64,000 nucleotides of DNA from Paenibacillus sp. FSL M7-0420 (GCF_038002345.1 NZ_JBBOCJ010000001.1:6758001-6822000); one strand, 5' to 3'; positions 33,569 to 42,821 are shown, counted from the stretch's first letter. The notes: generated from the letters alone by a model not told the origin. Program-made: numbers and translations.

Positions 33569-34591
33569 CTACGCCCTGCGCTGCAGCCCGCAGGCTTCGG
33601 CGATGAGCCTGATGGATTGCAGCTTGTCCTTGAACTCATGGATATGCGAAGAAATCATCAGCTCCCCGCAGCGGTATTCGTCCGCCAGCAGCTGAAGCTG
33701 CTCCCTGACTTCAGCAGGCGAGCCTATGACCATCCGCTTCCGGTTATCCGTAATGGTGAAACGGTCGTAAGGGGTATATGTATAGTTCAGTGCAGTCTCT
33801 ACGGACGGGGTCGGGGAAGAGAGGTTTTCCCGCTCCAGGCTAACCAGTGAGAGATCCATACTGGCAGCCAGCCGGTCTGCTTCGGCCGATGTCTCTGCAC
33901 AGACGGCGAACACCGCAAGCAGCGGCTTCGGCGATGCAGCAGCCACGGATGGCGCGAAGCTGTCCTGGTACTCATGCACCGCGTCCGCTCCCCCATTCCC
34001 GGCAATGAACCGGGCGAAGGCATACCCGGTACCCAGCCGGGCCGAGAACACCGCACTCTCCCGGCTTGAGCCCAGCAGCCAGACTTCCGGCGCTGAGTCC
34101 ACTGCAGGCGTTGCCCTTAATCCGGCATAACGCTGCGGGGCTGCTCCGCCCTCAAATTCATAGAGATAGGCTATCAGCTCCTGAATCTGCTGCTCGTACC
34201 GGTCAACGTCGTCAATAGTCACACGGGTATCCTGTAGTGCTTTGGCGGCCAGGGCACCGCCGCCTGCCGCTCTCCCTATCCCGAGATCGATCCGCCCGGG
34301 ATAGAGCGCCTCCAGGACGCGAAAATTCTCAGCGACCTTGAACGCACTGTAATGCGGGAGCAGCACCGCTCCCGAGCCGATGCGGATCGCTGAGGTTACC
34401 GCAGCGAGATGCGCCATCAGCACTTCCGGGCTGGAGCTGGCGAGGCCCGGCGCAGCATGATGCTCCGCAACCCAGAAGCGGTGATAACCGAGCCGCTCTG
34501 CTTCGCGGGCCAGCAGCGCCGTCTGCCGGAGCGCTTCGGCCGGAATGCTTCCCTCCGGCACCGGGGATTGATCGAGAATGCTTAATTTCAT
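33569..34591 (-). CDS. LLM-class flavin-dependent oxidoreductase
   Basis: The 340-residue luciferase-like monooxygenase fold has LSILDQSPVPEG at the start, FWVAEHHAAPGLASSSPEVL, GSGAVLLPHYSAFKVAENFR, and YPGRIDLGIGRAAGG in the middle. These match the YtoI/YceB-type group of the family that uses FMN. The substrate is unknown. It has 36 bp to the next gene on the same strand. Confidence 0.9.
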   Translation of the reverse strand: MKLSILDQSPVPEGSIPAEALRQTALLAREAERLGYHRFWVAEHHAAPGLASSSPEVLMAHLAAVTSAIRIGSGAVLLPHYSAFKVAENFRVLEALYPGRIDLGIGRAAGGGALAAKALQDTRVTIDDVDRYEQQIQELIAYLYEFEGGAAPQRYAGLRATPAVDSAPEVWLLGSSRESAVFSARLGTGYAFARFIAGNGGADAVHEYQDSFAPSVAAASPKPLLAVFAVCAETSAEADRLAASMDLSLVSLERENLSSPTPSVETALNYTYTPYDRFTITDNRKRMVIGSPAEVREQLQLLADEYRCGELMISSHIHEFKDKLQSIRLIAEACGLQRRA

Positions 34592-34627
34592 ATGAGAGCA
34601 GCTCCAATGGGTTGGATTTTCGCGGCT

Positions 34628-35230
34628 TCAGAGATATCTTGGCGTCTTACGGCTATAGGACCTGTATTCGTCACCGAACACCAGACGCAGATGCTCCTCC
34701 TCCTGCAGAATCAGCAGATGAATAGCCACAATATTTAACACTAGAATCACCAGCGTCAGCCAGTTCGGATACATCAGATATAACCCGGCGAACATCAGGT
34801 CGAAGCCGACAAAAGCGGCGTTCCGGCTGTACTTGTACACTCCGCGCGTCACCAGCCTGGTCGTGGTGGACTTATCAATCCCGACTCTCCAGGAAGTATT
34901 CATTGTCGCCATGGCCAGGATGAACACTGCACACCCTATACTAACTATACCCGCACCGATGTAATTCACAACCGGAAGATTATAATGCCGACCAAGCAAA
35001 TTCACCAAATACGGCTCCGCTACAGACATCAGGAACCAGGCCGCGCCCCACAGGAACGTAGCGATTTTGACAAACCATTCCGTTGATTTAATGGCGGTGA
35101 GCTTCTTGCCGCCTTTGCCCAGCACATTGGCCTGGATATTGTTCTTGCTGTAGAGAATTATAAGCTTCAACACATAAGAGGCAAGGAACGCACAGAATAC
35201 GATCAGGGATAGGAGATTGAGGGTGGTCAT
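34628..35230 (-). CDS. Isoprenylcysteine carboxyl methyltransferase-family membrane protein
   Basis: ATG 35230 is used, with AAGGAG upstream; the frame open to 35311 adds a poorly supported N-terminus. The 200-residue protein has about five hydrophobic helices. The C-terminal half has TRGVYKYSRNAAFVGFDLMF and EEEHLRLVFGDEYRSYSRKTPRYL, the SAM-binding pattern of the ICMT/PEMT group. Bacterial members methylate unknown small or lipid substrates. Confidence 0.85.
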   Translation of the reverse strand: MTTLNLLSLIVFCAFLASYVLKLIILYSKNNIQANVLGKGGKKLTAIKSTEWFVKIATFLWGAAWFLMSVAEPYLVNLLGRHYNLPVVNYIGAGIVSIGCAVFILAMATMNTSWRVGIDKSTTTRLVTRGVYKYSRNAAFVGFDLMFAGLYLMYPNWLTLVILVLNIVAIHLLILQEEEHLRLVFGDEYRSYSRKTPRYL

Positions 35231-35372
35231 TGGGCACTGCTCCTTTGTCGGATGGGTGGGTGAATGAATAGATGAATGGTTAGATACCAATACATATGAA
35301 TATTTGATCATATATTAAAATGATTATATCCTCCACACCGCCGATGTGTCAAAGGGTACTTGCACAGGAAAC

Positions 35373-35403
35373 AGGCGGCTCCGCAAGGATCACGGAACCG
35401 CCT
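35373..35403 (-). terminator. Terminator after the DUF3243 gene
   Basis: AGGCGGCTCCG pairs with CGGAACCGCCT around a 9-nt loop, about 80 bp beyond the stop. Confidence 0.65.
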
Positions 35404-35484
35404 GATTGATTTTCATAGGACGGAATGCAACAATGCTGTTCATGTTATTTTTTCAGGGAGCCATGTTGCTTGTGCTACATCTGT

Positions 35485-35823
35485 TTACTGTTGCACCATC
35501 TTCACCAGCATATGCGCCAGCCGGTGGCGCTCCTCCTTGTTGCCGGCCTTCCACAATTCCAGCAGCAGCTTCTCTTCACTATTGCGGGGCTCCTCATACG
35601 CTGCCAGATATCCGGCGATTTTCTCGGCGGCCAGTGCCAGCTGTTCGTCGCTGAGACCGATTTTTTGCGCCAGTTGAATGCGCTTTCCTAAATACACCTT
35701 GAAATTCTCGAAGTTGTCCAGAATCATCTCCTTCTGCCCGGGGTCAATCCGGTCCAGCGCCTCCGTTACGCGGTTCATGGTCACACTGCCGTCCTTACTC
35801 ACCACATGATTATGTTCAGACAT
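35485..35823 (-). CDS. DUF3243-family protein
   Basis: The 112-residue soluble helical protein has DNFENFKVYLGKRIQLAQKI and the C-terminal ELWKAGNKEERHRLAHMLVK, which match DUF3243 (YmfJ-like) proteins of Bacillales. Their function is unknown. ATG 35823 follows GGGAGGCGTTTCTTG; the TTG just before is less likely. Confidence 0.85.
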   Translation of the reverse strand: MSEHNHVVSKDGSVTMNRVTEALDRIDPGQKEMILDNFENFKVYLGKRIQLAQKIGLSDEQLALAAEKIAGYLAAYEEPRNSEEKLLLELWKAGNKEERHRLAHMLVKMVQQ

Positions 35824-36140
35824 CAAGAAACGCCTCCCATTTCATAGTGTGCGGTTTCCCACTACTTAACCAGCGTTCCCGGGGGTGAACCACCGTTCCC
35901 GAACGAGTCTCCGCCCGCTTCAGCAGCATGTAAGTGGATAAACGTATCTTATTTTCCCGGTTTCAGAGGATTGGCAGGAAGCAAGTGGAAAAAGAGCAGC
36001 TAGTTGGTGGCGTTTGGGTACTTTTGCTGAATATTGATTAATTAAGTGCTCATTATCCAACTGCTGCCGGTGGATGATTCAATTGCGCCGCAGCAGTTGG
36101 ATGGAATCCACTTATTTCCTGTGACGCGCATCATCAGGAC
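35824..36140. other. Intergenic region, no gene seen
   Basis: It lies upstream of the DUF3243 gene and runs into two repeat blocks. Open frames have no ribosome binding sites. Nothing else stands out. Confidence 0.5.
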
Positions 36141-36260
36141 ATATTACCCAACATTAGCACACCTTGTAGCATTAGAGTGTACATTACCCGGCATTAGCGC
36201 ACCTTGTAGCATTAGAGTGTATATTACCCGGCATTAGCGCACCTAGTAGCATCAGAGTGT
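36141..36260. repeat. 40-bp tandem repeat (three copies)
   Basis: Units begin at 36141, 36181 and 36221 with ATATTACCC or ACATTACCC and end in AGAGTGT. A degenerate fourth unit starts at 36261. Copies differ at a few positions. The period is not a multiple of 3, which argues against coding. Confidence 0.85.
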
Positions 36261-36363
36261 ATACATTACTCATCCTAGCATGCTTCTCTGTAGCTTCAGA
36301 TTTGCAACCGCTTACTATAGCGCCCATTTAGAGTCACAACACACTTCATTGTGGAGATCCAGC

Positions 36364-36603
36364 GCTTAATTGCAGTCTGTACAACTAAATCGCCGGACGT
36401 GCCTCCAAATCTATGTTTAGCTGTATTTCGTGCAATTAAACTACCTCTATACCTGAATTTTCGCCCATCCGGGCAAGTTTAGTTGTACAGACTACAGTTA
36501 GGAGGAAAAAGCCTTCCGTTTCAGCGTTTTTAGTTGCACGGAATACACTTATCCCTGTTTTTTCGCTACGAACGCAGCTTCAAATCTTGCCGCATTTATG
36601 GAA
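36364..36603. repeat. 240-bp dispersed repeat, copy 1
   Basis: This block is colinear, without gaps, with 53183-53422. It contains a perfect inverted repeat TCTGTACAACTAAA (36376-36389) and TTTAGTTGTACAGA (36478-36491), with the conserved loop word TTTTCGCCCATCCGGGCAA. A related word, TTTAGTTGCACGGAATACA, follows and is partly inverted at 36421-36441. In all, four copies of a roughly 23-bp motif are arranged two against two. Confidence 0.85.
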
Positions 36604-36646
36604 GGGCAGATACTGGTGACGAGCTACTCCCGCCCAGACACACAAA

Positions 36647-36671
36647 CGGCCCCGCAAATCGCGGGACCGCC
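36647..36671 (-). terminator. Hairpin after the carboxypeptidase gene
   Basis: CCCGC/GCGGG with flanking GG/CC pairs, followed on the minus strand by TTTGTGT. Confidence 0.55.
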
Positions 36672-36687
36672 TAATTATAGTGTGGGG

Positions 36688-37500
36688 TTAATTCGACACC
36701 GGGACGGCGTCATAATATTCTTCGAGTGTGATCCCTCTTTCGGCGATGGAAGCGGCAATCTCCTTGCCTACATACCGGACATGCCAAGGCTCGTACTTGT
36801 ACCCGGTAATGGCCTCCTTGCCCTCAAGGAACCGGATAATATAGCCGTATTCAGCGGCATGGGCGGCAAGCCACTCTGCTTCCTTCGTCCCTGCAAAACA
36901 GCTCTCGGCCGCACACTTGCCGTCTCTGCCGGACAGGTCAATGGCCAGTCCCGTCTGATGCTCGCTGTGACCGGGCATCGCGCTGTAGGTCTGGGCTTTC
37001 TCCTCGCCGTCTCTGGCGACATAGTTATCGTACAGCCGTCTCTGGGTCGATTCGGAACGGTAGCCGGATACACCGGCCAGATAGACCCCGTCCTCCTTCG
37101 CCCCCGCGAACATCTCCTCCAGCGCGGCAGCTGCTTCACGCCGCAGCATGCGCTTCTCAATCTTTTCCGAGAAAATAAAAGGGACATCCGGGTAGACCAG
37201 ATCAGAAGGCTTATACTGATCAGGCAGGCTGTACTGCTTATTAACCATAACCGTGATGCTCTCCGGCTCGGCTACCACCATCTGCGCATCATTGTTCCCG
37301 GAGCTTCCAGGAGCCGGCTGATCCGTAGGCACTGGCGAAGCTTCTGGCGCTGCATCCGGCCCCTCGGCTCCCAGATCTGCACCTGTGTTTATATTGGTTC
37401 CATTCTCCGGGGAAGCGGAAGGGGACGTATACTTCCCGATTCCCCAGCCGACCGCAATGACGAAGATGAGTATAATGACAATTTTGGCGGTTTTGGACAT
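36688..37500 (-). CDS. M15-family D-alanyl-D-alanine carboxypeptidase (VanY/DdcY-like)
   Basis: The 270-residue protein starts with a membrane anchor (residues 5-22, AKIVIILIFVIAVGWGI) and a Pro/Ser/Gly-rich linker to about residue 75. The peptidase domain has the zinc motif SEHQTGLAIDLSG and the catalytic EPWHVRYVG. VSGYRSESTQRRLYDNY is also typical. It trims the terminal D-Ala of peptidoglycan stem peptides at the outer membrane face. There is no vancomycin-resistance cluster nearby, so a housekeeping wall role is likely. GGAGGATTACACAGC precedes the ATG. Confidence 0.93.
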   Translation of the reverse strand: MSKTAKIVIILIFVIAVGWGIGKYTSPSASPENGTNINTGADLGAEGPDAAPEASPVPTDQPAPGSSGNNDAQMVVAEPESITVMVNKQYSLPDQYKPSDLVYPDVPFIFSEKIEKRMLRREAAAALEEMFAGAKEDGVYLAGVSGYRSESTQRRLYDNYVARDGEEKAQTYSAMPGHSEHQTGLAIDLSGRDGKCAAESCFAGTKEAEWLAAHAAEYGYIIRFLEGKEAITGYKYEPWHVRYVGKEIAASIAERGITLEEYYDAVPVSN

Positions 37501-37673
37501 GCTGTGTAATCCTCCTAAACGTTGTGTACCCTCGCACTTCTGAATCCGGCAGAATCCGCAGGATCAAAAGCGCAGGTTACTTTCTATATCTCTCTATTTA
37601 TATTTGTACCCGAATGTTACGGCAGTATCTATATAGACAGGCCTAATATCCAAAAGGTTTCAGTAAATAAATA

Positions 37674-37718
37674 TTACCATAGAGTCAGTTGGCTGTGACG
37701 CCAACGGCCCTATGGTAA
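37674..37718 (-). terminator. Terminator after the helicase gene
   Basis: TTACCATAG/CTATGGTAA forms the outer stem and GTTGGC/GCCAAC the inner one. It sits about 30 bp beyond the end of the RGG tail frame, which supports that tail as the true gene end. Confidence 0.75.
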
Positions 37719-37747
37719 CAAGGATTAGCTATGCATGTAAAGCACCT

Positions 37748-38458
37748 TTATCTGGAGGAGCCGCGTCCGCCGCGTGAACCGCCGCCGGAGCCGCCGCTGC
37801 GCCCGCCGCGCGATGAATTCCCGCCGCTGCTGCGTCCGCCTGAGCTGAAGCCGCCTTTGCCGCCCTTAGAGCCGCCGCGTGAGCCGCCTTTGGGAGCGGA
37901 GGCGTTATAGCCGCCCGCATCGTTGCTGCGCGCTACATGCGCCCGGAATTTCGGGCTCGACTTCGCGCCGCCGGGATTATACCCGGCCCCGGAGCCGGCA
38001 CCTTTCGAAGCGCCGTAGCTGAAGCCCCCGGCTTCTGCGCCCCGGGATACGTTGGTGCTGTAGCCGCTGCTCGGCCCGCCCTGGGCGGCGTTGCCTCTGG
38101 CGGCCCCGCCCCGCGCAGCGCCGCCCTTGCCGCCGCGCCCGGCTGCGGCACCCGCACCTACACCCGCAGCATAGCTGCTGGCTGGTGCGCTGTCGCCGCC
38201 GCTGGCGAAGGCACCGTAGCCGCCGCCAGGTCTCGGCTTCTTCGCCGCGCCTTGCCCGGCGGAGTCGCCCTTCGGCGCCGCAGCCGCGCTGTACGCGCTG
38301 CGCTTGCCGCCTCCGGCCGCGTCCTTCCGGCTGCGGCCGCCGCCTTCAGCAGGCGCGCCCCAGCCGCCTGCGTCTCTGCCGCCGCGTCCGCGCCCGCCCG
38401 GACGCCCAGCGGCTTCGCCGCGCGGCGCACCGCCGCTGCGGCCCTGCCCGGCCGCCAC
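37748..38458 (-). pseudogene. RGG-rich helicase tail, displaced into another frame
   Basis: The frame encodes about 230 residues almost wholly of Gly, Ala, Arg and Ser, ending in repeated GGRSGG/GGSRGG boxes. This is an RNA-binding tail usual for RhlE/CshA-type helicases. It is in the +1 frame relative to the helicase, and its first codon (GTG) has no ribosome binding site. It follows directly on the helicase and ends before a terminator. I take it as the original C-terminus, separated by a frameshift or by a base error in very GC-rich DNA at about 38430-38470. Confidence 0.7.
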
Positions 38459-39674
38459 GGCCGGCGCGCGCCGCTTCAGGCGCCGCGCTCTGCCGCCCGC
38501 GCGGCGAGCCGCCGCCTTGCACCGAGGTGAATTCGCCTACGCCGAATTCATCCTTCTCGTACCGGCGGCGGTCCAGCCGCTGGGAGATGCCGTGCTCGAT
38601 CAGTTCGAGCCCGGCGCGCTCACGCGGCGAAGCGAACGTGATCGCGAGGCCCTTGCCTCCGGCGCGGCCGGTGCGGCCGATCCGGTGAATATAGCTGTCC
38701 GCATCCAGCGGAAGATCATAGTTGAAGATATGGGTGACCCCTTCAACATCCAGACCCCGTGCCGCCACATCCGTAGCCACCAGCAATTGGAGCTTGGCGT
38801 CACGGAACCGCTTCATGACGGCTTCACGCTTGCCCTGCGACAGATCGCCGTGCAGCTCGTCACAGTCATACCCGGCCGCCTGCAGCGCCTCGTTCAGCTT
38901 GATAGCCCGGCGCTTCGTCCGGCAGAAGATGATCGCCAGGTATGGACGGTCGCGCTCGATCAGGGAGATCAGCGCCTCCTCCTTGTTGCGGTCTGAGCAT
39001 TCCACCACCTGCTGGCGGATATTGTCCAGAGGAATCGGCGAGCCGCTCTTGATAATGACATCCAGCGGCTCCTTCATATAGTTCGCTGCCAGCCGTTTGA
39101 TCGGGTCCGGCATCGTCGCGGAGAACAGCATCGTCTGGCGGCGGTAAGGCACAGCCGTAATGATCGTCTCCACATCCTCCAGGAAGCCCATATGCAGCAT
39201 CTGGTCCGCTTCATCCAGCACCAGCATCTTCACGCCGCTAAGGTCCAGGGTCTCCCGGCGGAGGTGATCCAGCAGCCGTCCCGGCGTACCGATGATCAGA
39301 TGTCTGCCGCCTTCCAGCTTACGAAGCTGCTTCTCCACATCCTGACCGCCGTAGACCGCCAGAATCTTCACGCCCGTATGACGGGCCAGCTTGCGTGCCT
39401 CTTCGGTAATCTGCAGCGCCAGCTCACGCGTCGGAGCCAGAATCAGCGCCTGCGGATAAGCGGCCTCAACCCGGATCTTGTCCATAATCGGCAGCAGAAA
39501 AGCCAGCGTCTTCCCCGTTCCCGTCTTCGCACGTGCGATCACATCCAGACCCTGCACCAGCGGCGGAATCGCCTCTTCCTGCACCGGCGTCGGCTTCACG
39601 ATGCCCTGCCCCTTGAGCAGATCCATCAGCACTTCAGATACTCCTAAATCTTTAAAACCCGGCAATTGCTCCAC
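38346..39674 (-). CDS. DEAD-box RNA helicase
   Basis: The ATP-dependent helicase core is complete: Q motif PTPVQEEAIPPL, Walker A AKTGTGKT, PTRELALQI, TPGRLLDHL, DEAD as VLDEADQML, SAT in MLFSATMP, then FCRTKRRAI, TDVAARGLDVEGV and HRIGRTGRAG. The core ends near residue 370. After FTSVQGGGSPRGRQ the frame runs into an Arg-rich out-of-frame tail and stops at 38346 (442 residues). The normal RGG tail is in the +1 frame. The core resembles CshA/RhlE helicases that unwind mRNA or rRNA in the cold. Confidence 0.9.
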   Translation of the reverse strand: MEQLPGFKDLGVSEVLMDLLKGQGIVKPTPVQEEAIPPLVQGLDVIARAKTGTGKTLAFLLPIMDKIRVEAAYPQALILAPTRELALQITEEARKLARHTGVKILAVYGGQDVEKQLRKLEGGRHLIIGTPGRLLDHLRRETLDLSGVKMLVLDEADQMLHMGFLEDVETIITAVPYRRQTMLFSATMPDPIKRLAANYMKEPLDVIIKSGSPIPLDNIRQQVVECSDRNKEEALISLIERDRPYLAIIFCRTKRRAIKLNEALQAAGYDCDELHGDLSQGKREAVMKRFRDAKLQLLVATDVAARGLDVEGVTHIFNYDLPLDADSYIHRIGRTGRAGGKGLAITFASPRERAGLELIEHGISQRLDRRRYEKDEFGVGEFTSVQGGGSPRGRQSAAPEAARAGRGGRAGPQRRCAARRSRWASGRARTRRQRRRRLGRAC

Positions 39675-40053
39675 CTCACTAATTTTCTGAATTTTCAGTT
39701 CATCATGTCAGTCCATAACTTATATTCATCCATGTAACGGAGTAATGTACGCAAGGTAAGCAGAGGGCATATCACCCTCAGGCCCTGTATAAGGACGGTA
39801 CCGTTTCACATTCTTATCGTATCAAATAAAAGCGGAAGCACCCCGTCACCGGAGCCCTTCCGTCCCATAGGCCCGCAAGGCAGCGGTCGAACGTTCGGTT
39901 ATACGGCGCAGCAGCGATCCACCGGACGTTCAGACGGCACTCCATTTGCGTTCCATTACACTTTAATTGTGGCAAGTTATCTTAATATTGTACTTGATTT
40001 TGCAACCTTTGTGTGCATTCGGCGAAGAATAATTATTTATCCGGCCCTCCCGG
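39675..40053. other. Intergenic region upstream of the helicase gene
   Basis: No gene is seen in this 380-bp stretch. It contains the second copy of AAGGACGGTACCGTTTCA (39791-39808). A GC-rich part (39840-39960) precedes an AT-rich end. It could provide a long 5' leader for the helicase mRNA, as in cold-shock helicases, but I see no clear structure. Confidence 0.4.
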
Positions 40054-41724
40054 CTAGAATCTGCCCGATTTGAAGATGGAGAACAGCAGCCACAGAATCA
40101 TCAGCAGTGCGATGACCGAGCCGATCTCCACAATCGGGAAGTCCCAGAGCAGCGACGGCTCGCCGCGCAGGGAGGAGGCAACAATCAGTCCGGCCATGAT
40201 GATGCTGAAGGCCAGCAGCACGATACTGAAGGAGAGGCGGTTGCCGATCCGGCTGAACTTATGCTCCAGGTCCTGCAGCTCGGGGACCCCGATCTCCACC
40301 TTCAGCTTCCCCTTGCTGATCAGCGAGGAGAGCTGCCGGGCCTGAGCGGGAAGCTCGACCAGACTCTCGGCAAGATCAGCTACCCCGCCCAGCAGCTTGC
40401 GCTGCAGGCGGCTTCCGCTGAAGCGCTGCTTGATCAGCCGCCTGCCGAACGGCTCGGCCATCTGCATAATGCTGAAGGCCGGGTCCAGGCTGGCGACCAT
40501 GCCCTCCAAGGTCAGCATCGTCTTGCCCAGCAGCGCCAGATCCGGCGGAATGACCAGCCGGTGCTTGCGGGCAATGCTGAACAGATCATTCAGCGCCTTG
40601 CCGATGCTGACCTGCTTGAACGGGATATCATAATACTGCTCGCGCAGCCGGTCCATATCCTCGTGCAGTGCCATCCGGTCGGCCTCCTCCGGGATCACTC
40701 CCAGGCGCAGAATGGCCCGTACCATCGAGTCCGTATTCTTGCGCATGAGTGCAATCACCAGCGCGGACAGACCGTCCTTCATCTCCTCGCTAAGCCGTCC
40801 GACCATCCCGAAATCGATCAGGGCCAGCTTCCCGTCCTCCAGCACCATGACATTCCCGGGATGCGGGTCGGCATGAAAGAAGCCATGAATAAAAATCTGG
40901 TTCAGCATCATCTCCACAAACTGCTGGGCGATGGTCTTAAGCTTCACGCCCGAGCCCAGCAGTTCGTCCTTGCGGTTCAGCGTAATTCCTTCCATGTATT
41001 CCATGGTCAGAATCCTGGTGGAGCTGAAGTCCCAATAGATGGCCGGTATATATACGTTATCTTGAGCAGACAGCTGCCCGGCTATGCGCTCGGCATTGCG
41101 CCCTTCCTGGGCATAATCCAGCTCCGCCAGCAGCGCCCGGGAGAATTCCTCAACCATCCGGGCTAATCCGTATTGCTTGGCCCAGTCCATCTTGCGCTCG
41201 GCGAGCAGGCTCAGATCCGATAGAATCTCAAGATCCCTGCTCATCGTCCGCATGACGCCTGGACGTTGTATTTTGACCGCTACACTCTGCCCGCCATGCA
41301 GCACAGCCCGGTGCACCTGACCGATGGAGGCGGCAGCGAGCGGATTATTCTCAAAGTATTGGAAGACCGCATCGATATTCTGGTCCAGCTCCTGCTCCAG
41401 AATATTGCGGGCTGTCTCGGCTGAGAACGGCGGCACATGGTCCTGCAGCTTGACCAGCTCCTGAATAATCGCATCAGGCAGCAGATCGGAGCGCGTGCTG
41501 GCAAGCTGGCCCAATTTGACGAAGGTTGGCCCCAGCTCCTCCAGCACCCTGCGGACCCGTTCACCGAGGGTCACACTTTCATGAACCTCCTGTGTGATGA
41601 TCCTGCGGGGAAGTGACAGAAGATGGTAGAGGCCCAGTTCCTCCACCATATAGCCGAAGCCATGACGCATAAGCGCCATGGCGATTGCCCGGTAACGTCC
41701 GGCATGCCTTATGCGGACAGCCAT
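40054..41724 (-). CDS. UbiB/ABC1 (AarF)-family atypical kinase
   Basis: The 556-residue protein has the family KxGQ motif GPTFVKLGQLASTRSD, the Ala-rich nucleotide loop AAASIGQVHRA, the VAVKIQRPG lysine, FHADPHPGNVMV and IDFGMVG. Two membrane helices lie at the C-terminus (about residues 500-550). In ubiquinone-making bacteria UbiB extracts or moves quinone precursors. Firmicutes use menaquinone, so here a role in isoprenoid-lipid handling is only a guess. Its start directly abuts the stop of the phasin-like gene, so the two are co-translated. Confidence 0.92.
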   Translation of the reverse strand: MAVRIRHAGRYRAIAMALMRHGFGYMVEELGLYHLLSLPRRIITQEVHESVTLGERVRRVLEELGPTFVKLGQLASTRSDLLPDAIIQELVKLQDHVPPFSAETARNILEQELDQNIDAVFQYFENNPLAAASIGQVHRAVLHGGQSVAVKIQRPGVMRTMSRDLEILSDLSLLAERKMDWAKQYGLARMVEEFSRALLAELDYAQEGRNAERIAGQLSAQDNVYIPAIYWDFSSTRILTMEYMEGITLNRKDELLGSGVKLKTIAQQFVEMMLNQIFIHGFFHADPHPGNVMVLEDGKLALIDFGMVGRLSEEMKDGLSALVIALMRKNTDSMVRAILRLGVIPEEADRMALHEDMDRLREQYYDIPFKQVSIGKALNDLFSIARKHRLVIPPDLALLGKTMLTLEGMVASLDPAFSIMQMAEPFGRRLIKQRFSGSRLQRKLLGGVADLAESLVELPAQARQLSSLISKGKLKVEIGVPELQDLEHKFSRIGNRLSFSIVLLAFSIIMAGLIVASSLRGEPSLLWDFPIVEIGSVIALLMILWLLFSIFKSGRF

Positions 41725-42072
41725 TTATTCCGTACGCTGTTCCGGCACGGTGGTCTCCTGGGGTGACTTGCCCTCAAGCTCGGCAACACGGCCCTCAAGC
41801 TGGGCAATGCGCGACTCCAGCCTGGTGATATCCTCCTGCACAGGTACCTTAAGCTCCTTCAGCACCCGCTGAACCTGCTCCTGCACGGCAGACTTGAACA
41901 CACCCCGTTCTTCATCTCCGCGCTCGACCAGCCGTTCCACCAGCGCCTTGGATTCCGACGGGGCCAGCTCGCCCCGCTTCACCAGCTCGTCTACGACCTT
42001 CTCAACCTTCTCCTTGCTGACAATGGTGAGGCCTACGCCTAATGAGATAGCTTTCTTCAACAGATCACTCAT
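41725..42072 (-). CDS. Phasin-like coiled-coil protein
   Basis: ATG 42072 follows GGGAGGGAAG; the longer frame upstream is not supported. The 115-residue protein has DLLKKAISLGVGLTIVSKEK, a charged helix, and a C-terminal heptad coiled coil (ITRLESRIAQLEGRVAELEG). It resembles the PhaF/PhaI-like phasin family, which bind polyhydroxyalkanoate granules or lipids. No PHA genes are nearby. The pairing with UbiB suggests a lipid-related partner role. Confidence 0.8.
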   Translation of the reverse strand: MSDLLKKAISLGVGLTIVSKEKVEKVVDELVKRGELAPSESKALVERLVERGDEERGVFKSAVQEQVQRVLKELKVPVQEDITRLESRIAQLEGRVAELEGKSPQETTVPEQRTE

Positions 42073-42188
42073 GGTACTTCCCTCCCAAAGATTGCAGTTA
42101 TGGATAAAGTATACCCCTTCGCCCGCCATTTCACAAAACAACCCCACAAAAGTGGGGCTTAGCTTCGATAAGGCCGATTATTTGCTGA

Positions 42189-42821
42189 TTATCTGGGGAT
42201 ACGCGCCGCCCAGGTGGCTGCCCGCAGAATCAGCTGACGGATCGCCGGATGCCGGAACGACGGCTCATGATGGCCGGGCATCAGATAGACCACCCGTCCC
42301 AGGCCATAGCTGTGGCACCAGGCCGCAGGCAGCATCTCCCCGTCCGCTTCGTATTCGAGCAGAATCTGCTTCTCGGTGAACGGATCGAACTCGAACCGGT
42401 ACGGCTCTTCATCGAGCTGGAAGTCTTCGATGCCTTCGGTAATATCATGCTCCTGCACCTTGAACTGAAGCGGAGTATAGGCCGGATGGCCGGTGAATCT
42501 GGCGCCGATCAGCTGGGCCAGCTCATAACGCTTCGCCAGGGATACCCCGGTGTGCAGGACAATCAGACCGCCTCCTCCGCTGACATAGCTCAGCAGACCT
42601 GCCGTTTGCTGCGGAGATACGGTTTCATTCCACAATTCATTATATGCGATGCACAGATCATATCCGGACAGATGCTCACTTAGCATCAGCTTCTTGTTCT
42701 CCGAGCATTGTACCGTCAGAAGCTCATTCAGAATTTCACTGACCTGCTTGTCCACACCTTGCAACGGGTGAAACCGAGGGTGTGTGTAATCGCCTAACAA
42801 CAGGCATTTTCTCTTGTCCAT
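42189..42821 (-). CDS. ThuA-like domain protein
   Basis: The 210-residue protein has the class-I glutamine amidotransferase-like fold of ThuA: CLLLGDYTHPRFHPL at the start, LSYVSGGGGLIVLHTGVS, ARFTGHPAY and GLGRVVYLMPGHH. ThuA proteins are linked to sugar metabolism (trehalose use), but their reaction is unclear. GGAGGAGACCT precedes the ATG. It stands alone. Confidence 0.82.
   Translation of the reverse strand: MDKRKCLLLGDYTHPRFHPLQGVDKQVSEILNELLTVQCSENKKLMLSEHLSGYDLCIAYNELWNETVSPQQTAGLLSYVSGGGGLIVLHTGVSLAKRYELAQLIGARFTGHPAYTPLQFKVQEHDITEGIEDFQLDEEPYRFEFDPFTEKQILLEYEADGEMLPAAWCHSYGLGRVVYLMPGHHEPSFRHPAIRQLILRAATWAARIPR

Noticed and set aside
36598-37509. 303-residue plus-strand frame
   Set aside because: It is antisense to the M15 carboxypeptidase gene, which has all catalytic motifs.
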